The notes: generated by a model not told the origin, from the sequence alone. 64,000 nt of DNA from Rhyacophila brunnea (GCA_022495005.1 JAGYXB010001863.1:186001-250000), one strand, 5' to 3'. Numbered from the stretch's first letter, positions 45,107 to 55,330 are shown. A program made the numbers and translations.

Positions 45107-46050
45107 GTACCTTCTTCGGCAATGTCCGTCCCTAAGCTGGATCATATTGACACTACTCGGCGCCAGGATGCCGGAATCCTGTTCGCTCGAAGGACAGGCA
45201 AGCCAGATTGAGGTTCTCTTCTGGCATCTGCAGCACGTAGCCGAGCCAGATCCAATATCCCCTCTTCACACTCCGCGTGATGTGAAGCTGCTTGGTTCGT
45301 TCTCTTATCTCCTCGTTACTCTTAAAGTCAAACCTGCACATCCAGTATTCGTCGCAAATATCTGTTCTCAAAGTTCAGTATACGGTTGCTCTTAGCCTCC
45401 GTAAAGTGCCATGATTCGCTACCGTAAAGCATAACCGTCAGAATGCAAGCATCGAATAGGTGACATTTGTTTTTGACCAAGTACAGTCGTAAGTCCCAGA
45501 CAGTCTGCATCGAGTTAAATGATGCTCCAGCCATTCCCATCTGGATGGTGAGCTCCCTTTTCAAAATGCCATCTACTGTGATGTGTACCCCCCAGATATT
45601 TGAAACTGTCGACGCTCTCGATGTTTTGCCCGTCGCTAATCCGAGGGAAATTTGGATCAGGACAGGTGCTATTGCACAAAACATTGGTTTTCTTCGTGTT
45701 GATTTTCAAACCAACGCGAGACGAGTTGTCATGAAGCCTGTCGATTATCTCTTGCGCATTTATTCTATACCAAAGACTGCTATCGGCAGCTATCGATGGT
45801 GGTTTTTCATATGTTTATATCGAAGTATTATAATTGTTACAACAAGTTAGCCGTCTAAACAGTCAAAACTGTCTATCTCGCTCTGAAATTTAGCACACAC
45901 AAGAGAGGTGCTGTAAAAACATAGCACTTATTGTAACAATCAAAACTAACATATTGTAATTGTTACAATAAGTGCCGATAGCAGTCTGTGTATAGAATAA
46001 ATGCGTTGAATGCCCTAGATTTCGTTGTTGAATAGGGCAACGTCATCAGA
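45107..46050 (-). pseudogene. RTE-like LINE (RTE-A), longest copy, split by MITE
   Basis: Minus strand. From upstream: a decayed YADD region (SDDVALFN), then after the MITE QEIIDRLHDNSSRVGLKIN, KVLCNST-like, SFKYLG, then LTVMLYGSESWHFTEAKSNR, FENRYLRRILDV, NEEIRERTKQ and WLGYVLQMPEENLNLAC. About 115 bp of the C-terminal GRP..DRD.W region is deleted, and the 3' end GACGGACATTGCCGAAGAAG is kept at 45107. Several frameshifts. Order of motifs is RT palm then C-terminal domain of an RTE-type ORF2. Confidence 0.85.
45755..46005. mobile_element. 3-bp-TSD MITE inside RTE-A, 251 bp
   Basis: TSD TTG on both sides (45752-45754, 46006-46008). Ends CGCATTTATTCTATACCAAA and, inverted, CGCATTTATTCTATACACAG. 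Removing it and one TTG restores the RTE-A frame as ..GI-Q-EIIDR.., which proves insertion. Confidence 0.92.
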
Positions 46051-46747
46051 ATTAAGACTCGGATGTCCAAAACTAGGTAGAAACGGCTATGGAACAATCT
46101 GAATGCAGGTGAGTACTGGAGGAGGCCAAGACGCATATATTAGACCCATTGTGGCAAGAGAAAAAAAAATTGTTATTACAGCCAAAACTGTATTAATAAA
46201 ATATTAATACAGTTAAATATTAATAAAATTGTTATCGGTGGCGTGCACGTCACTGGATGCTCTATTCATTCGCCAGTAATTCAGTGAAAACTTTTACCAA
46301 CATCGGTCTCAAAGCGACAACTAGTTAACTTATCAATAAATACATAATAGCTAAAGTGAATCTCCTCAAAAGATATATCTATCTACTTGTATTTCCATTC
46401 ATCAATAACCCATCAAAATAACTCTATAAACCGTAATTTTATTTTTGTAATACATTGCGTATAACAAGACACTTTTTCACATACAAAATCTCGTTAGTTA
46501 GTGTATATTTTTGTAGTATTGTAACCCCCCCGTCAAAGCCAGATTCGACATAAATAAAAATGATTTCAAGTTATACTTACACATTTTTGTTTTCTGGCAA
46601 AATGTAATTTTTAAATTTAAAGAAATACATTAAAACTATAAATTATCATTGAAGAAATCTCCCAACAACGTTCGAGAGAACTTATTAAACTACTTACATT
46701 TTAATGATAAAAATAATTACAAGATAAAAAGAACTTTTTTATATACC
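46051..46747. other. No recognised feature
   Basis: May hold more decayed LINE sequence near 46050-46170; not translatable with confidence. Confidence 0.4.
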
Positions 46748-46993
46748 TACCACATTTTTAAATTTTCTGTTGAATCATATAAACTTGACAATTATATGTA
46801 TTAATAAATATTTTTTTTGTACTTGATAGAAATACTGAATAAATATAGAATACTGAAATGTCATGTTGACATTTCATATTGATTTCCATAGTAATGCACG
46901 TAGGTATATATTAATAATTTTGTTGCTAGGACTGGACACACAAGAAAAAAATATACTGGACAAACAAGAATACGAGCTAATAAAAACGTGGTA
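46748..46993 (-). mobile_element. Family E MITE, short inverted copy
   Basis: Ends TACCACATTTTTAAATTTTC and, inverted, TACCACGTTTTTATTAGCTC show clear TIRs. The interior matches 7615-8036 inverted, with a deletion of about 170 bp including the GATGCCAATGCATT block. Confidence 0.75.
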
Positions 46994-47087
46994 ATAACCA
47001 TAATAATAAATAAAAAAAATAATAAAATACTCAGGTAAGAATTAAAACGCTTCTACTGACCTTTACCTTCCCCTGTATTAGTTCCAT

Positions 47088-47830
47088 AAATAAACAGAAC
47101 ATGATAATATAATAGAACATGAATAAACAGAACATGAAAAAACAGAACAGTGACAAAACAGAGCAGCGATAAATAGAACTATGACCTTTCAGGAAAAATA
47201 TAACATTTAATATTTAAATTGTTGCACGAGTATCTCTATATTATATAGATTTTTAATAACACAGATTTTCAATACGCCGTAAAAAAATATAATTTCTGTA
47301 TTCCTAATTGTTGGAAAGCCTCAATTAAACGAAAATCGGTATTGCGGGCATGCTAGGTATATCTCGTCTTAATCAATCTAATAATAAGTTCAAAATGAAT
47401 AACGAAATAATGATTTTAATAATTCTGTGGAGTTGTGCATGATTATCAAAATCAACCAGATAAATTGAGGTTTTTACGCCGGATGACCAACTTTATATAA
47501 TATTACATATTTATATTTCTTTTATTTTGTTAACTATCAATTCATGGTGGAACTGCATTGTATTGTTGTTTTAATTTAATAAAACGCATTTTTTTGTAGT
47601 ACTTATTCCTCTTTTAATCAATAGATTAGGACCGGTTTCATCCGCCTCAGTTGTCAAATGTCCCTCTGTTTATAAACTTAAGTTTTATAAGTATTTAATT
47701 ATTAATAAATAGATAGGTACGACAAAAATTAATGTTTTATTTTTCCCCTGGCTGATCTGTTTTGTCACCGTTCAGTTTATTCGTGTTCTGTTTTATTGTG
47801 TTCTGTTATTCATGTTATGTTTTATCTGGT
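47088..47830. mobile_element. Element with inverted subterminal AAACAGAACATGAAT arrays
   Basis: About 100 bp of AACAGAACATGAATA-like units at 47094-47190 mirrors an array at 47752-47830 (GTTCTGTTTTATTGTGTTCT). Both arrays end in GTGACAAAACAGAKCAGC toward the interior. This looks like a TIR element with subterminal repeats. TSD not resolved; it includes the family G piece. Confidence 0.6.
47545..47668 (-). repeat. Family G repeat, copy 1
   Basis: Inverse of 49100-49215: ATGGTGGAACTGCATTGTAT, TTTAATAAAACGCATTTTTT, ACCGGTTTCATCCGCCTCAG. Confidence 0.6.
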
Positions 47831-47840
47831 TACCCCTTTA

Positions 47841-48532
47841 TTATTGGAGTAAGTCATACTTTTCATTGTGTAAAAATATGCCCGCGTTTCTTCGCTTGGT
47901 AGTTATAATTATTTCTCTTGTCTTTATAGTTCATCTTAAAACCTCTTCATTGGTAATGTGATTATCCCACGATATCTTCGTAGTTCTCCGATAAAGCCAC
48001 ATCTCTTCCTATTGTCTGTTACTTCCTACGCATAAGTTCTTGGATTCATATTAGGTACAATTACCGGAAACAAGTCTATCTTTATTCCTGTCCATCTCTC
48101 AGCGAAAGTGTGACAGTAAATATGCTCTGGAAATTCGTGAATGCTGTCCAAATTATAGCCCTGCCCTGCGAGGCAGTGAACAAAATTAGGCACAAAAAAA
48201 CCCCCTACAGATCAGGACAAAAATAAACAGTTTGGTTAATAAGGGGAAAAGCTGGGAAACAAAAAAGATGCTCGAAGGAGAAGAGACAAAATTGGCAATA
48301 ATAATTCTCGCCGCTTGATGTTTCATTAGCCAACTATACATGGGTGGATTTGGCTTTTGTTTTTCCATGACTCTAAACCCACATCGACATTTAGTAGGCG
48401 ATGATGCATTCATTCAGTAGTATAGAGGCAGGATATAGATGGCATTGTAGAGATTAACAAACAAAAGTAAACGGAAAATACAAAATCACTTTAATACAAC
48501 AGTACAACAACACTAGAGAAGTATCGGTACCT
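47841..48532. other. No recognised feature
   Basis: A 75-codon minus opening at 48186-48413 has no recognised motif. Confidence 0.45.
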
Positions 48533-48541
48533 TCCCAGAGA

Positions 48542-48949
48542 CGTGTCCAGAAACTTGTACGTATGCAGTTCGCCGTACTATCACACACTTAACCGTGAAA
48601 TGTATCGGAAATATATGTCCGTATATTAAAGACCGTCCAACCTCTTTGGGTCATATAGTACTGACATAAAATTTATGTATAAATAAAACACGGTTCTTGT
48701 CGGTTTACACTTTACAGGAAACCGGCAGCAAAAAAAATTTAAATAGCTGATATACTGGATAATTTGTTAGGTTAGATTTTCATTCTTGAATTCATGAATT
48801 TTGCCAAAATCAGCTATGAAAATTGAATTAATGTTCATATTGAATCTAATAAATTGGAGACCGTATAATATACGGTCATCTCTTTCCGATAAGAAACCTC
48901 ACGGCGAACTGTGCCGGTGAAATGTTTTACGTACAACTTACATGTAACC
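48542..48949. mobile_element. Mutator-like MITE (family D), complete, 408 bp
   Basis: Perfect 9-bp TSD TCCCAGAGA (48533-48541, 48950-48958). Ends CGTGTCCAGAAACTTGTACG and, inverted, GGTTACATGTAAGTTGTACG. It is inverted relative to 8295-8677 and shares the GATATACTGGATAATTTGTT module followed by AGGTTAG. Confidence 0.9.
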
Positions 48950-49004
48950 TCCCAGAGAAAAGATACAGGACGTATCCAATCCACTCCACCACCTCGCACC
49001 ACAT

Positions 49005-49067
49005 CCGGTCTTGATCAGGCGTATCACGAGGCCCTGTGTTTGGATATGAATCATCAGCAGTTTTTTT
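49005..49067 (+). other. Exon-like fragment, partner at 26238-26300
   Basis: Within an 82-codon frame (48911-49159) it encodes SGLDQAYHEALCLDMNHQQF. The 63-bp match to 26238-26300 keeps the reading pattern. The rest of the frame is MITE sequence on both sides (family D end, then the hairpin), so the frame as a whole is not a gene. Confidence 0.45.
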
Positions 49068-49070
49068 ACC

Positions 49071-49129
49071 AACCGGCTTCGTCCGCCTTAAAGGGACATT
49101 TTCAACTTTTGAGGCGGACGAAGCCGGTT
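49071..49129. repeat. Hairpin of family G end
   Basis: AACCGGCTTCGTCCGCCT pairs with AGGCGGACGAAGCCGGTT across a 23-base loop. Perfect 18-bp stem. Confidence 0.75.
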
Positions 49130-49215
49130 CAAATTTATCAAATAATACAAGTGGAATAAGTACTAAAAAAAATGCGTTTTATTAAATTAATCAATAATAC
49201 AATGCAGTTCCACCA
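49100..49215 (+). repeat. Family G repeat, copy 2
   Basis: Continues from the hairpin: AATAAGTACTAAAAAAAATG, CGTTTTATTAAATTAATCAA, ACAATGCAGTTCCACCATG. Matches 47545-47668 inverted. Confidence 0.6.
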
Positions 49216-50100
49216 TGTATTGGCAGTAAACACACTAAAAGAAATCAATGACTATACATGTTATGTTTGATTGGCTGTGGAACATGTAGAAATCTTCTTG
49301 CGTATGGCGTTCTATTGAAAAAGGAAAGGAAGGCACGCTCTGAGCGAGTAAACCAAATTATTTATCCTCGCTAAAAAAGGATTCACGGCGCGGTGAAAGG
49401 GTTAAGTTGGTTTTGCCAAGAGAGTAAATTAGCAAATAGACAAAAAAGATCGAAGTCACTTGTGTTTTGAAAATCTCCTCTCTTCCCGCCGAAAATGGAA
49501 ATTTCGAAAACGCGTAAATTGGTATTATGATGGATGATCATGGTAATTGGATGATTGACATTGTTCTCGTAAAAATAACAACGTTTTTCTTCGCTTTATA
49601 ATCATTTACTCTCAAATATTCCCATTGAAATTGAGTAGAGCGTAGGTACAATAAAACATTCGATGAATCCTTCAAACATCATTCAAAGGGGAAAAAATAA
49701 AACAAATTTGACAGATCACCTATCTACAAATTACCTAATACTTGGCACTTCAATGTACGCGTACTTAATAATGTATAAAACAGTAATAAGTTTATTTTTA
49801 AAGTGTACTTTTGTATTATTAATATTATATTAGTACATTTTTTCAGCGGGTAGTGGGCATCGTACTGGAGAACACAGCGGCTCTTCAAAATCGCACTTAG
49901 TAGAGGTACTTATATACCTAAGAAAACAAACAAAAAAATCTGTTAAATTTAATCTAGGAATGGCAAAAATAAATAACAGCTACCTGCAACTATAGTAGAA
50001 CCATAGAGGTATTAAATTAAGTAGAACATTCTAACATTTACTAGTGCGCACGAAGTAACTGTTTACAATTTTACATCAAACATATTGCAACGCTTTCATT
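49216..50100. other. No recognised feature
   Basis: AT-rich. A scrap ATAGAGGTATTAAATTAAG at 50004 recalls direct repeat H. Confidence 0.45.
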
Positions 50101-50189
50101 GACCAGGTCAGTGGTCGGCAAACCGCGGCTCGCGAGCCACATGTGGCTTTGCCACAAATGACCACGTACGGGCTAAAACAGTCAAAGAT

Positions 50190-50416
50190 AGAACAGTCAA
50201 AATGTCTTCGAATATAACCAACCAGCAAGTCGAAGATCTTAAATTGGTTTCAGCTTTATCAATAGCAGTTGACGAGTCTTGTGACATAAATGATACAGCA
50301 CAAGTTTCACGTTTTGTACGATTTATTTCATCTACAGGTCCTAAAGAATAACTTGTAGGATTATTGCCACTCAAATGTCAAACACGTGGAGAGAATATTG
50401 CAAATGCTGTAATTGA
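50190..50416 (+). pseudogene. hAT transposase, middle piece (broken)
   Basis: One frame reads LKLVSALSIAVDESCDINDT then AQVSRFVRFIS, with a stop, then GLLPLKCQTRGENI. The (S/A)hDES.DI..xAQ pattern is the catalytic-core start of GTF2IRD2/ZBED-like hAT transposases. A stop at about 50350 and the SINE at 50417 inactivate it. Confidence 0.7.
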
Positions 50417-50556
50417 GCTATTTTTTTTTCGACCATGTCCAATCCTAATAGGATCATATGGGCCTCCACAGAGTAGAGGTTTGTATTAACAGATTTTGTT
50501 TTTTACGAGAAATTAATGTCAGCCACTTGCTCAACCTATTAGGTCCATACCCTGAC
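50417..50556 (-). repeat. SINE2, 5'-truncated, inserted in hAT
   Basis: TSD GCTATTTT at 50417-50424 and 50557-50564. Inverted reading: GTCAGGGTATGGACCTAATA, GTAAAAAACAAAATCTGTTA, TTGGACATGGTCGAAAAAAA. The tRNA head is absent, as in 5'-truncated reverse transcripts. Confidence 0.85.
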
Positions 50557-50697
50557 GCTATTTTGAAAGGAAAAAAAATCACGAGATCGTCAAGAAGAGC
50601 TTTGTGCGCCGACATTTCCAGAAGAAATTTGCAAAGTTATGGAATTGGTGATTAAGATTATCAACTCCATTATAGATAAAGAATTATGGAGCTCTAA

Positions 50698-50951
50698 ATT
50701 TGAACGTCTCTGTGCTGATATGGACATATTGGAGATAAACTAATGTGAACATGGTTCACAGCACAAGTTTAGTAGTCTGCTTTGAAAGACCTGGACAAGG
50801 AAGACATGCTGATTTTTAATACCTATTTGAACGTCTCTGTACTGATATGGACATATTGGAGAAAAACAAATGTGAACATGGTTCACAGCACAAGTTTAGT
50901 AGTCTGCTTTGAAAGACCTGGACAAGGAAGACATGATGATTTTTAATACCT
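50698..50951 (+). repeat. 127-bp tandem duplication inside hAT
   Basis: ATTTGAACGTCTCTGTRCTG through ATTTTTAATACCT is present twice in a row (50698-50824, 50825-50951) with a handful of differences, so the duplication postdates the element. Confidence 0.85.
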
Positions 50952-51178
50952 GGAATAGTATTCCTGATTCATATGATCAGTTGAAAAAACTAGCGTTTGC
51001 TGTTCTTTCCTTTTCCGGTTCTACATATTCATGCGAACAATCTTTTTCAAGCATGAACCTTATCAAGAGTAAATTGAGAAGTCGTGAGAACCTGGAATCG
51101 TGCCTTAAATTAAAAACAAAATACAAACCTGACTTATCCAAACCTTTTAAGGAGATGCAAGGCCATTGTTCACATTAA
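50909..51178 (+). pseudogene. hAT transposase C-terminal dimerisation domain
   Basis: 89 open codons with WNSIPDSYDQLKKLAFAVLS and the signature STYSCEQSFSSMNLIKSKLR, ending GHCSH-stop. This is the hAT family dimerisation region (normally the last ~80 residues of a 500-650 residue transposase). The ATG is internal to the ancestral protein. Confidence 0.85.
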
Positions 51179-51611
51179 GTGTTTGTCAGTCATTGTCATG
51201 ATTTAATTTAATGTATAAATATGTATAATTTTATGGAAAACAGAAACAGAATTTAATTGATATCAATAAATATTATGATTATTAAGAATGATGTCAAGTT
51301 AACAGTGTACCTATCTATATATTAAGTTTAGAAAATTTGGCTCTCAAAAGAAATCTCAATCGATGTACTGTTGATATTTGGCTCTCTTGACTAATGAGTT
51401 TGCCGACCACTGGACTGGGTAATCGCTGCGCCTACTATGACTTATTTCCTGTTAAAACTATCTAACTTCACTCTAATATGGTATGTTTCTTGACAATATT
51501 ACATTTGTAATAATCCACGATATTACAGTATTATCTAATTGACCTGTGTTCTCCACTATTGCGGATTGTAGACAAAAGGGTGGTAAACGTATTCTCCAAG
51601 CCCGAGCACAC

Positions 51612-52130
51612 AGTGACGTTCCGTGGGGGTAGGCAGATTGAGCGTCGCTTGGATGCGGCAGTTATTCAAAGGGCGGCAAAAGAAGGATAATCAATAGGTA
51701 TATGTAGAAATACTTACCTAAACTTTGTAATAACGGAAATATCTTTCCATTAAAAAAATCAGCTCACTGGTTGGAGACAAAATGTATGTATTAATTAATA
51801 TAAAAGGTTTAACAGGACTGTAACTTTTTTGACGGGTTCACGATATCTAGTTTACTTCCGTTGTCCTTGGACGTCACGTCCTTGCTGACCAGCAATGACA
51901 CGTACAGATTTGCTAATTGTATTTGAATTATAGGTAGGTGCATACTTACCTAATCTAAAATTTATCCAAAGATATTCTTGCCAGTCACACGCGAGTTTTG
52001 GAAGTTATCAGGTGTATTTTAAATGCATCAGAAACCGTGGACTCGCAATATTGTCTATTGAAGCAGAGATTGCATTAAAATAAAATTAGATTTAGTGGTA
52101 ACTATATTTTGTTATTAATGTGTCACAAAT
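51612..52130. mobile_element. hAT MITE (CAGTGACGT family), right end lost
   Basis: Starts CAGTGACGTTCCGTGGGGGT and follows the family to about 52130 (GATTTAGTGGTAACTATATT). It is cut off where LINE-D begins, so there is no TSD pair. Confidence 0.75.
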
Positions 52131-52396
52131 TTTGTCATTAACAGCGAACCAATCGAACGTGTGACCCATTATAAATATTTAGGTACATGGGTCAATGAGA
52201 AATGGGACCAGTCTCAGGAAATAAAAATTAGAATTGAGATCGCAAGGAGCGCCTTTCTCAAAATGAGACGCCTCCTTAGCAATCGAGATCTTAACCTAGG
52301 TCTGAGACTGCGTATGGTACGTTGTTATGTTCTCTCAATTCTTTTCTATGGTATGGAAGTATGCACGCTAAACCAAGAGATGTCACGGAGACTCTG
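52131..52396 (+). pseudogene. LINE reverse-transcriptase fragment (LINE-D)
   Basis: Open frame 52161-52396: VTHYKYLGTWVNEKWDQSQE, IRIEIARSAFLKMRRLLSNR, MVRCYVLSILFYGMEVCTLN. The YKYLG and SILFYGMEVCTL blocks are the thumb-side end of an RT in RTE-like LINEs. It stops at the MITE insertion (52397). Confidence 0.8.
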
Positions 52397-52907
52397 CGCA
52401 TCTATTCCATAGACAAGACTGCTATCGGCGGCTATTCAGGGTAGTTTATCATATTTTGTATAGCTCTCAGAAAGGAAAATCGTTGAACAAATTTAGTCAT
52501 GCCGTGGTATCCAAGATGTACAAAACGTCCGCAAGGTAGACCTAGAGGCTGCTGGATCGATAAAATGATAAAATTCTTCGTAAGTACGTGGCTACGCAAC
52601 GCACATGACCGAGAGAAGTTGAATCACCTTGGAGAGGCCTTCATCCAGCAGTGGATAGATTCAGGCTGGTGATGATAGTGATGATCATAATTATTAAAAT
52701 AAGTTAGCCGTTTAAACAGTCAAAACTGTCTACCTCACTCTAAAAGTTAGCACAGCCAACAGAGGTGCTGTTAAAACATATCACTCATTGTAACAATTAC
52801 AACTAACTTATTGTAAAAATTATGATACCTCAATACAAAAATATGAAAACTACCCTCGATAGTCACCGATAGTGGCCGATAGCAGTCTTGTGTACAGTAT
52901 AGATGCG
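52397..52907. mobile_element. 3-bp-TSD MITE carrying a LINE tail
   Basis: TSD CTG (52394-52396, 52908-52910). Ends CGCATCTATTCCATAGACAA and, inverted, CGCATCTATACTGTACACAA. It matches 45755-46005 except for about 245 extra bases (52446-52690), which are LINE sequence. Confidence 0.85.
52446..52690 (+). pseudogene. LINE ORF2 tail inside MITE
   Basis: One frame reads KRPQGRPRGCWIDKMIKFFV, STWLRNAHDREKLNHLGEAF, IQQWIDSGW-stop. The GRPRG.W and HDR..W/L..QQW blocks close ORF2 in RTE-type LINEs, and the TGATGATAGTGATGATCA end is the matching short-repeat tail. Confidence 0.78.
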
Positions 52908-52945
52908 CTGGTAAGAAAATCGCACTCGAAATCGCTGGTAAGAAA

Positions 52946-53185
52946 CACGCCCACGGTGGCCGCGCGGCTTAAGCGTTGGACTATCACGCCGTGGGTCCCA
53001 GGTTCGAATCCTGGGTCTGGCAAGTACACATATCGTTTTTCAATTTGTGTGTAAGTCAGGGTATGGACCTAATAGGTTGAGCAAGTGGCTGGCATACATT
53101 TCTAGTAAAAAACAAAATCTGTTAATACAAACCTCTACTCTGTGGAGGCCCATATGATCCTACTAAGATCGGACATGGTCAGGGG
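52946..53185 (+). repeat. tRNA(Ser/Leu)-derived SINE2, full length, 240 bp
   Basis: TSD GGTAAGAAA (52937-52945, 53186-53194). The head GGTGGCCGCGCGGCTTAAGC then GTTGGACTATCACG resembles the 5' half of tRNA-Ser or -Leu. The T-arm CCAGG TTCGAAT CCTGG is perfect. Body and end (GATCGGACATGGTC) as in six other copies. The end here is GGGG and not an A-run. The 60-codon frame over it is not a gene. Confidence 0.9.
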
Positions 53186-53194
53186 GGTAAGAAA

Positions 53195-53639
53195 ATCGCG
53201 AAGTTGGAAACTCTGCTCAGTGTCCATAAGTGTGTGTGAACAGCGATGATAATAATAATATTGTACTGACCCTAAATGTAGGGAAAAACTCTAAATAGGA
53301 CATAGGTATAAAACGTCCCCATCTGTTGTATTATAAGCACAGAAATAGCCTGCAAAATGTATTTCTTAATATATTAGACAAAGCCCATAAATAACGAAAT
53401 CAAAACAAGGTGGGTGGGTAGGTATTTGTACGGTATGCGTGCCATATATTTTTTTCGTCGAATGCCTGCTACAAGAAATGAACTTCGTCTAGCCCAGTTG
53501 TCCCAATACTTTCAGTACTGAGGAACCAAATATTTTTAATTGAAATTAATTTATATACATACGTCATACAGATAGGTACGTAACGTCTACCTATTATTTT
53601 TATAAATATTTGCACGGAATGGGACTTTTCTTCAACTCT
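53195..53639. other. No recognised feature
   Basis: Nothing supportable. Confidence 0.5.
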
Positions 53640-54300
53640 TCAAATCAAATCAAATTTATTTATTTTACATATTACGAACATAACAAATTACAAATTCAAA
53701 GCGTTCACGACATGACATAAAATAAGTGTTAACAATTTTTTGAATAAAAATACATAGAGATGTGACTTAATAATACAATAAGTAATAAAATAAGAAACCA
53801 AATAAGAAAAGAAATAAAATAAAGCAATAAAAATAAAAGTAGATGGAAGCACACAGGGTGAACTATCGATAAACCCTATCTTAAAAACTTATAAAACAAC
53901 GTCCACCTAAATTCACCTCACGTAAGTGGAATATATCAATATCCGAAGCGATTTCATTAAACATGGTTATTGCCCTACCAATTGGCATCACTAATGGCAG
54001 GTTAGTTCTGCACCTTGGGAGAACAAACAACGGATGCCCTCGATTCCTAAGGTAATTATCAGAGACACACAAGCCAACACCACCAAGAATGGCAGAGTTC
54101 ACATTTACGCCGCGTATAAGTCTGAAAAAAATTGTAGCTAAATAAAGATCCCTTCTAAATTTTAAGCTACAGCATGTAAGCATACCTAAAAGAAAGTCAG
54201 TCGGATAGAGCCACGGATAATATCCATACAGCCGAAAGTAAAGGAGTCTCAAAAATTTCTTTTGGACTCTCTTGAACCCATAACAATCGTATTCCGGGCA
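53640..54300 (-). pseudogene. LINE ORF2 C-terminus (Jockey/CR1/L2-like), open 140 codons
   Basis: Minus frame from about 54300 to the stop at 53881: GFKRVQKKFLRLLYFR, YPWLYPTDFLLGMLTCCSLK, RRDLYLATIFFRLI.G, HPLFVLPRCRTNLPLVMPIG and FNEIASDIDIFH. The VQ.RFLR..LE.RR....F....I..G..CRTN layout is the region after the RT domain in Jockey-superfamily LINEs. The 3' UTR runs to about 53640 and ends in TTGATTTGATTTGA. Long, clean frame suggests a recent insertion. Confidence 0.78.
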
Positions 54301-54749
54301 CTGTGCAAAGACATGGCTCGAAATGGACCAGAGCGCACTGGAGCGTCGTTTCGGTTCGTGAAATCGGTAAAATTATCGCTCCGTCTCGTGGAAAACCAAG
54401 AAAAGTAGAATTTGACCGTCTGTCATATTATAACAAAAAATCCAAGGCTTATTTTTATAAAATACACATAAAATTTGATAACTATGTTAATACCTTCAGA
54501 AAATTGTCGAGCGCTCCGGTTCGTTAACTTTTCCATTTTAGTTGACCACTAATATTTTCTGGCAACATCGATATTCTATATATTTGTGACCCCTGGAACC
54601 TATAGCAATTGTCAGAATGCGTTCCGCATATTATGTATGTATACGAAAAGTCTATGGGAGCCTGGAATCACCAACCTACGGCTAGGACGGCACCCAACTT
54701 TAGCGCGCGGGACTCTAGCGCGCTAAAGTTCCTAAAAGGGACTCTAAAG

Positions 54750-55330
54750 CAGCGGTTTCCAACCTGGGAGGCGCGATCTATTGCCAGGGGAGGCGCCAAA
54801 ATTTTTTAATAAATTAATTTTTATACCATTATATCTACAAATAAATAAAACTTCATCTCTCCACTTTTAAATGATTTCTACGCCAGACATATTGAAGCAA
54901 ACAAAAATCTATTTCCTGAGTTCTTGGTTAGTTTGCTAATGCATTTTTCATATTATTTTATTAATAGTAAAAAAAGTCGCCTGCGGCGCTGCTTTGTTTC
55001 AGAACTATTAAATATTTTAAATATATGGGTGAAAGATCCTGGCCTGTGGGCCCTATTCAGTATGTGGAGCCCATGATAGAATCCATTAATTTTTGTCAAT
55101 GAACGATGATGAATTTGGTTGACTTCTATTAAAATTGATTGTGGTAATAAATAAGCTCATTCGTCGCATGAAAAAAAAAATAATTAAAAAATGAATTTAA
55201 TATAAGTCAGTAGTAAAAATTTGTGTGTTAAAAAAGTGTCTGTATTATTTAATGAAATAAAGGGGGGGAGGCGCCAAGATTAGATTTTTTTTAAAGGGAG
55301 GCGTAGTAACATAAAGGTTGGAGACCACTG
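54750..55330. mobile_element. hAT MITE, 581 bp, nested
   Basis: Perfect 8-bp TSD CTCTAAAG (54742-54749, 55331-55338). TIRs CAGCGGTTTCCAACCTGGGA and, inverted, CAGTGGTCTCCAACCTTTAT. GGAGGCGC motifs lie inside both ends. The 66-codon opening over its left end is a shadow. Confidence 0.9.
54960..55080. repeat. Family A piece inside the hAT MITE
   Basis: AAAAAAAGTCGCCTGCGGCG then GGGCCCTATTCAGTATGTGG then CCCATG correspond to both ends of inverted family A with the middle deleted. Confidence 0.55.

Larger units (their letters stand above)
50109..51412 (+). mobile_element. hAT transposon with transposase remains, 1304 bp
   Basis: TIRs CAGTGGTCGGCAAACCG and, inverted, CAGTGGTCGGCAAACTC. Flanks GACCAGGT (50101-50108) and GACTGGGT (51413-51420) are an 8-bp TSD with two mismatches. 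The transposase is broken by stops and a SINE; two recognisable pieces remain (see 50190-50416 and 50909-51178). A shorter sibling, in opposite orientation, is at 61309-62155. Confidence 0.9.

Noticed and set aside
45467..45850. 127-codon plus-strand open frame
   Set aside because: Antisense to the RTE-A reverse-transcriptase region on the minus strand and runs into the MITE.
47094..47190. Simple tandem satellite
   Set aside because: The same units recur inverted at 47752-47830, which fits subterminal repeats of one element better.
52946..53020. Functional tRNA-Ser or tRNA-Leu gene
   Set aside because: The long variable arm is missing, acceptor ends do not pair, and the sequence continues into the SINE2 body with TSDs.
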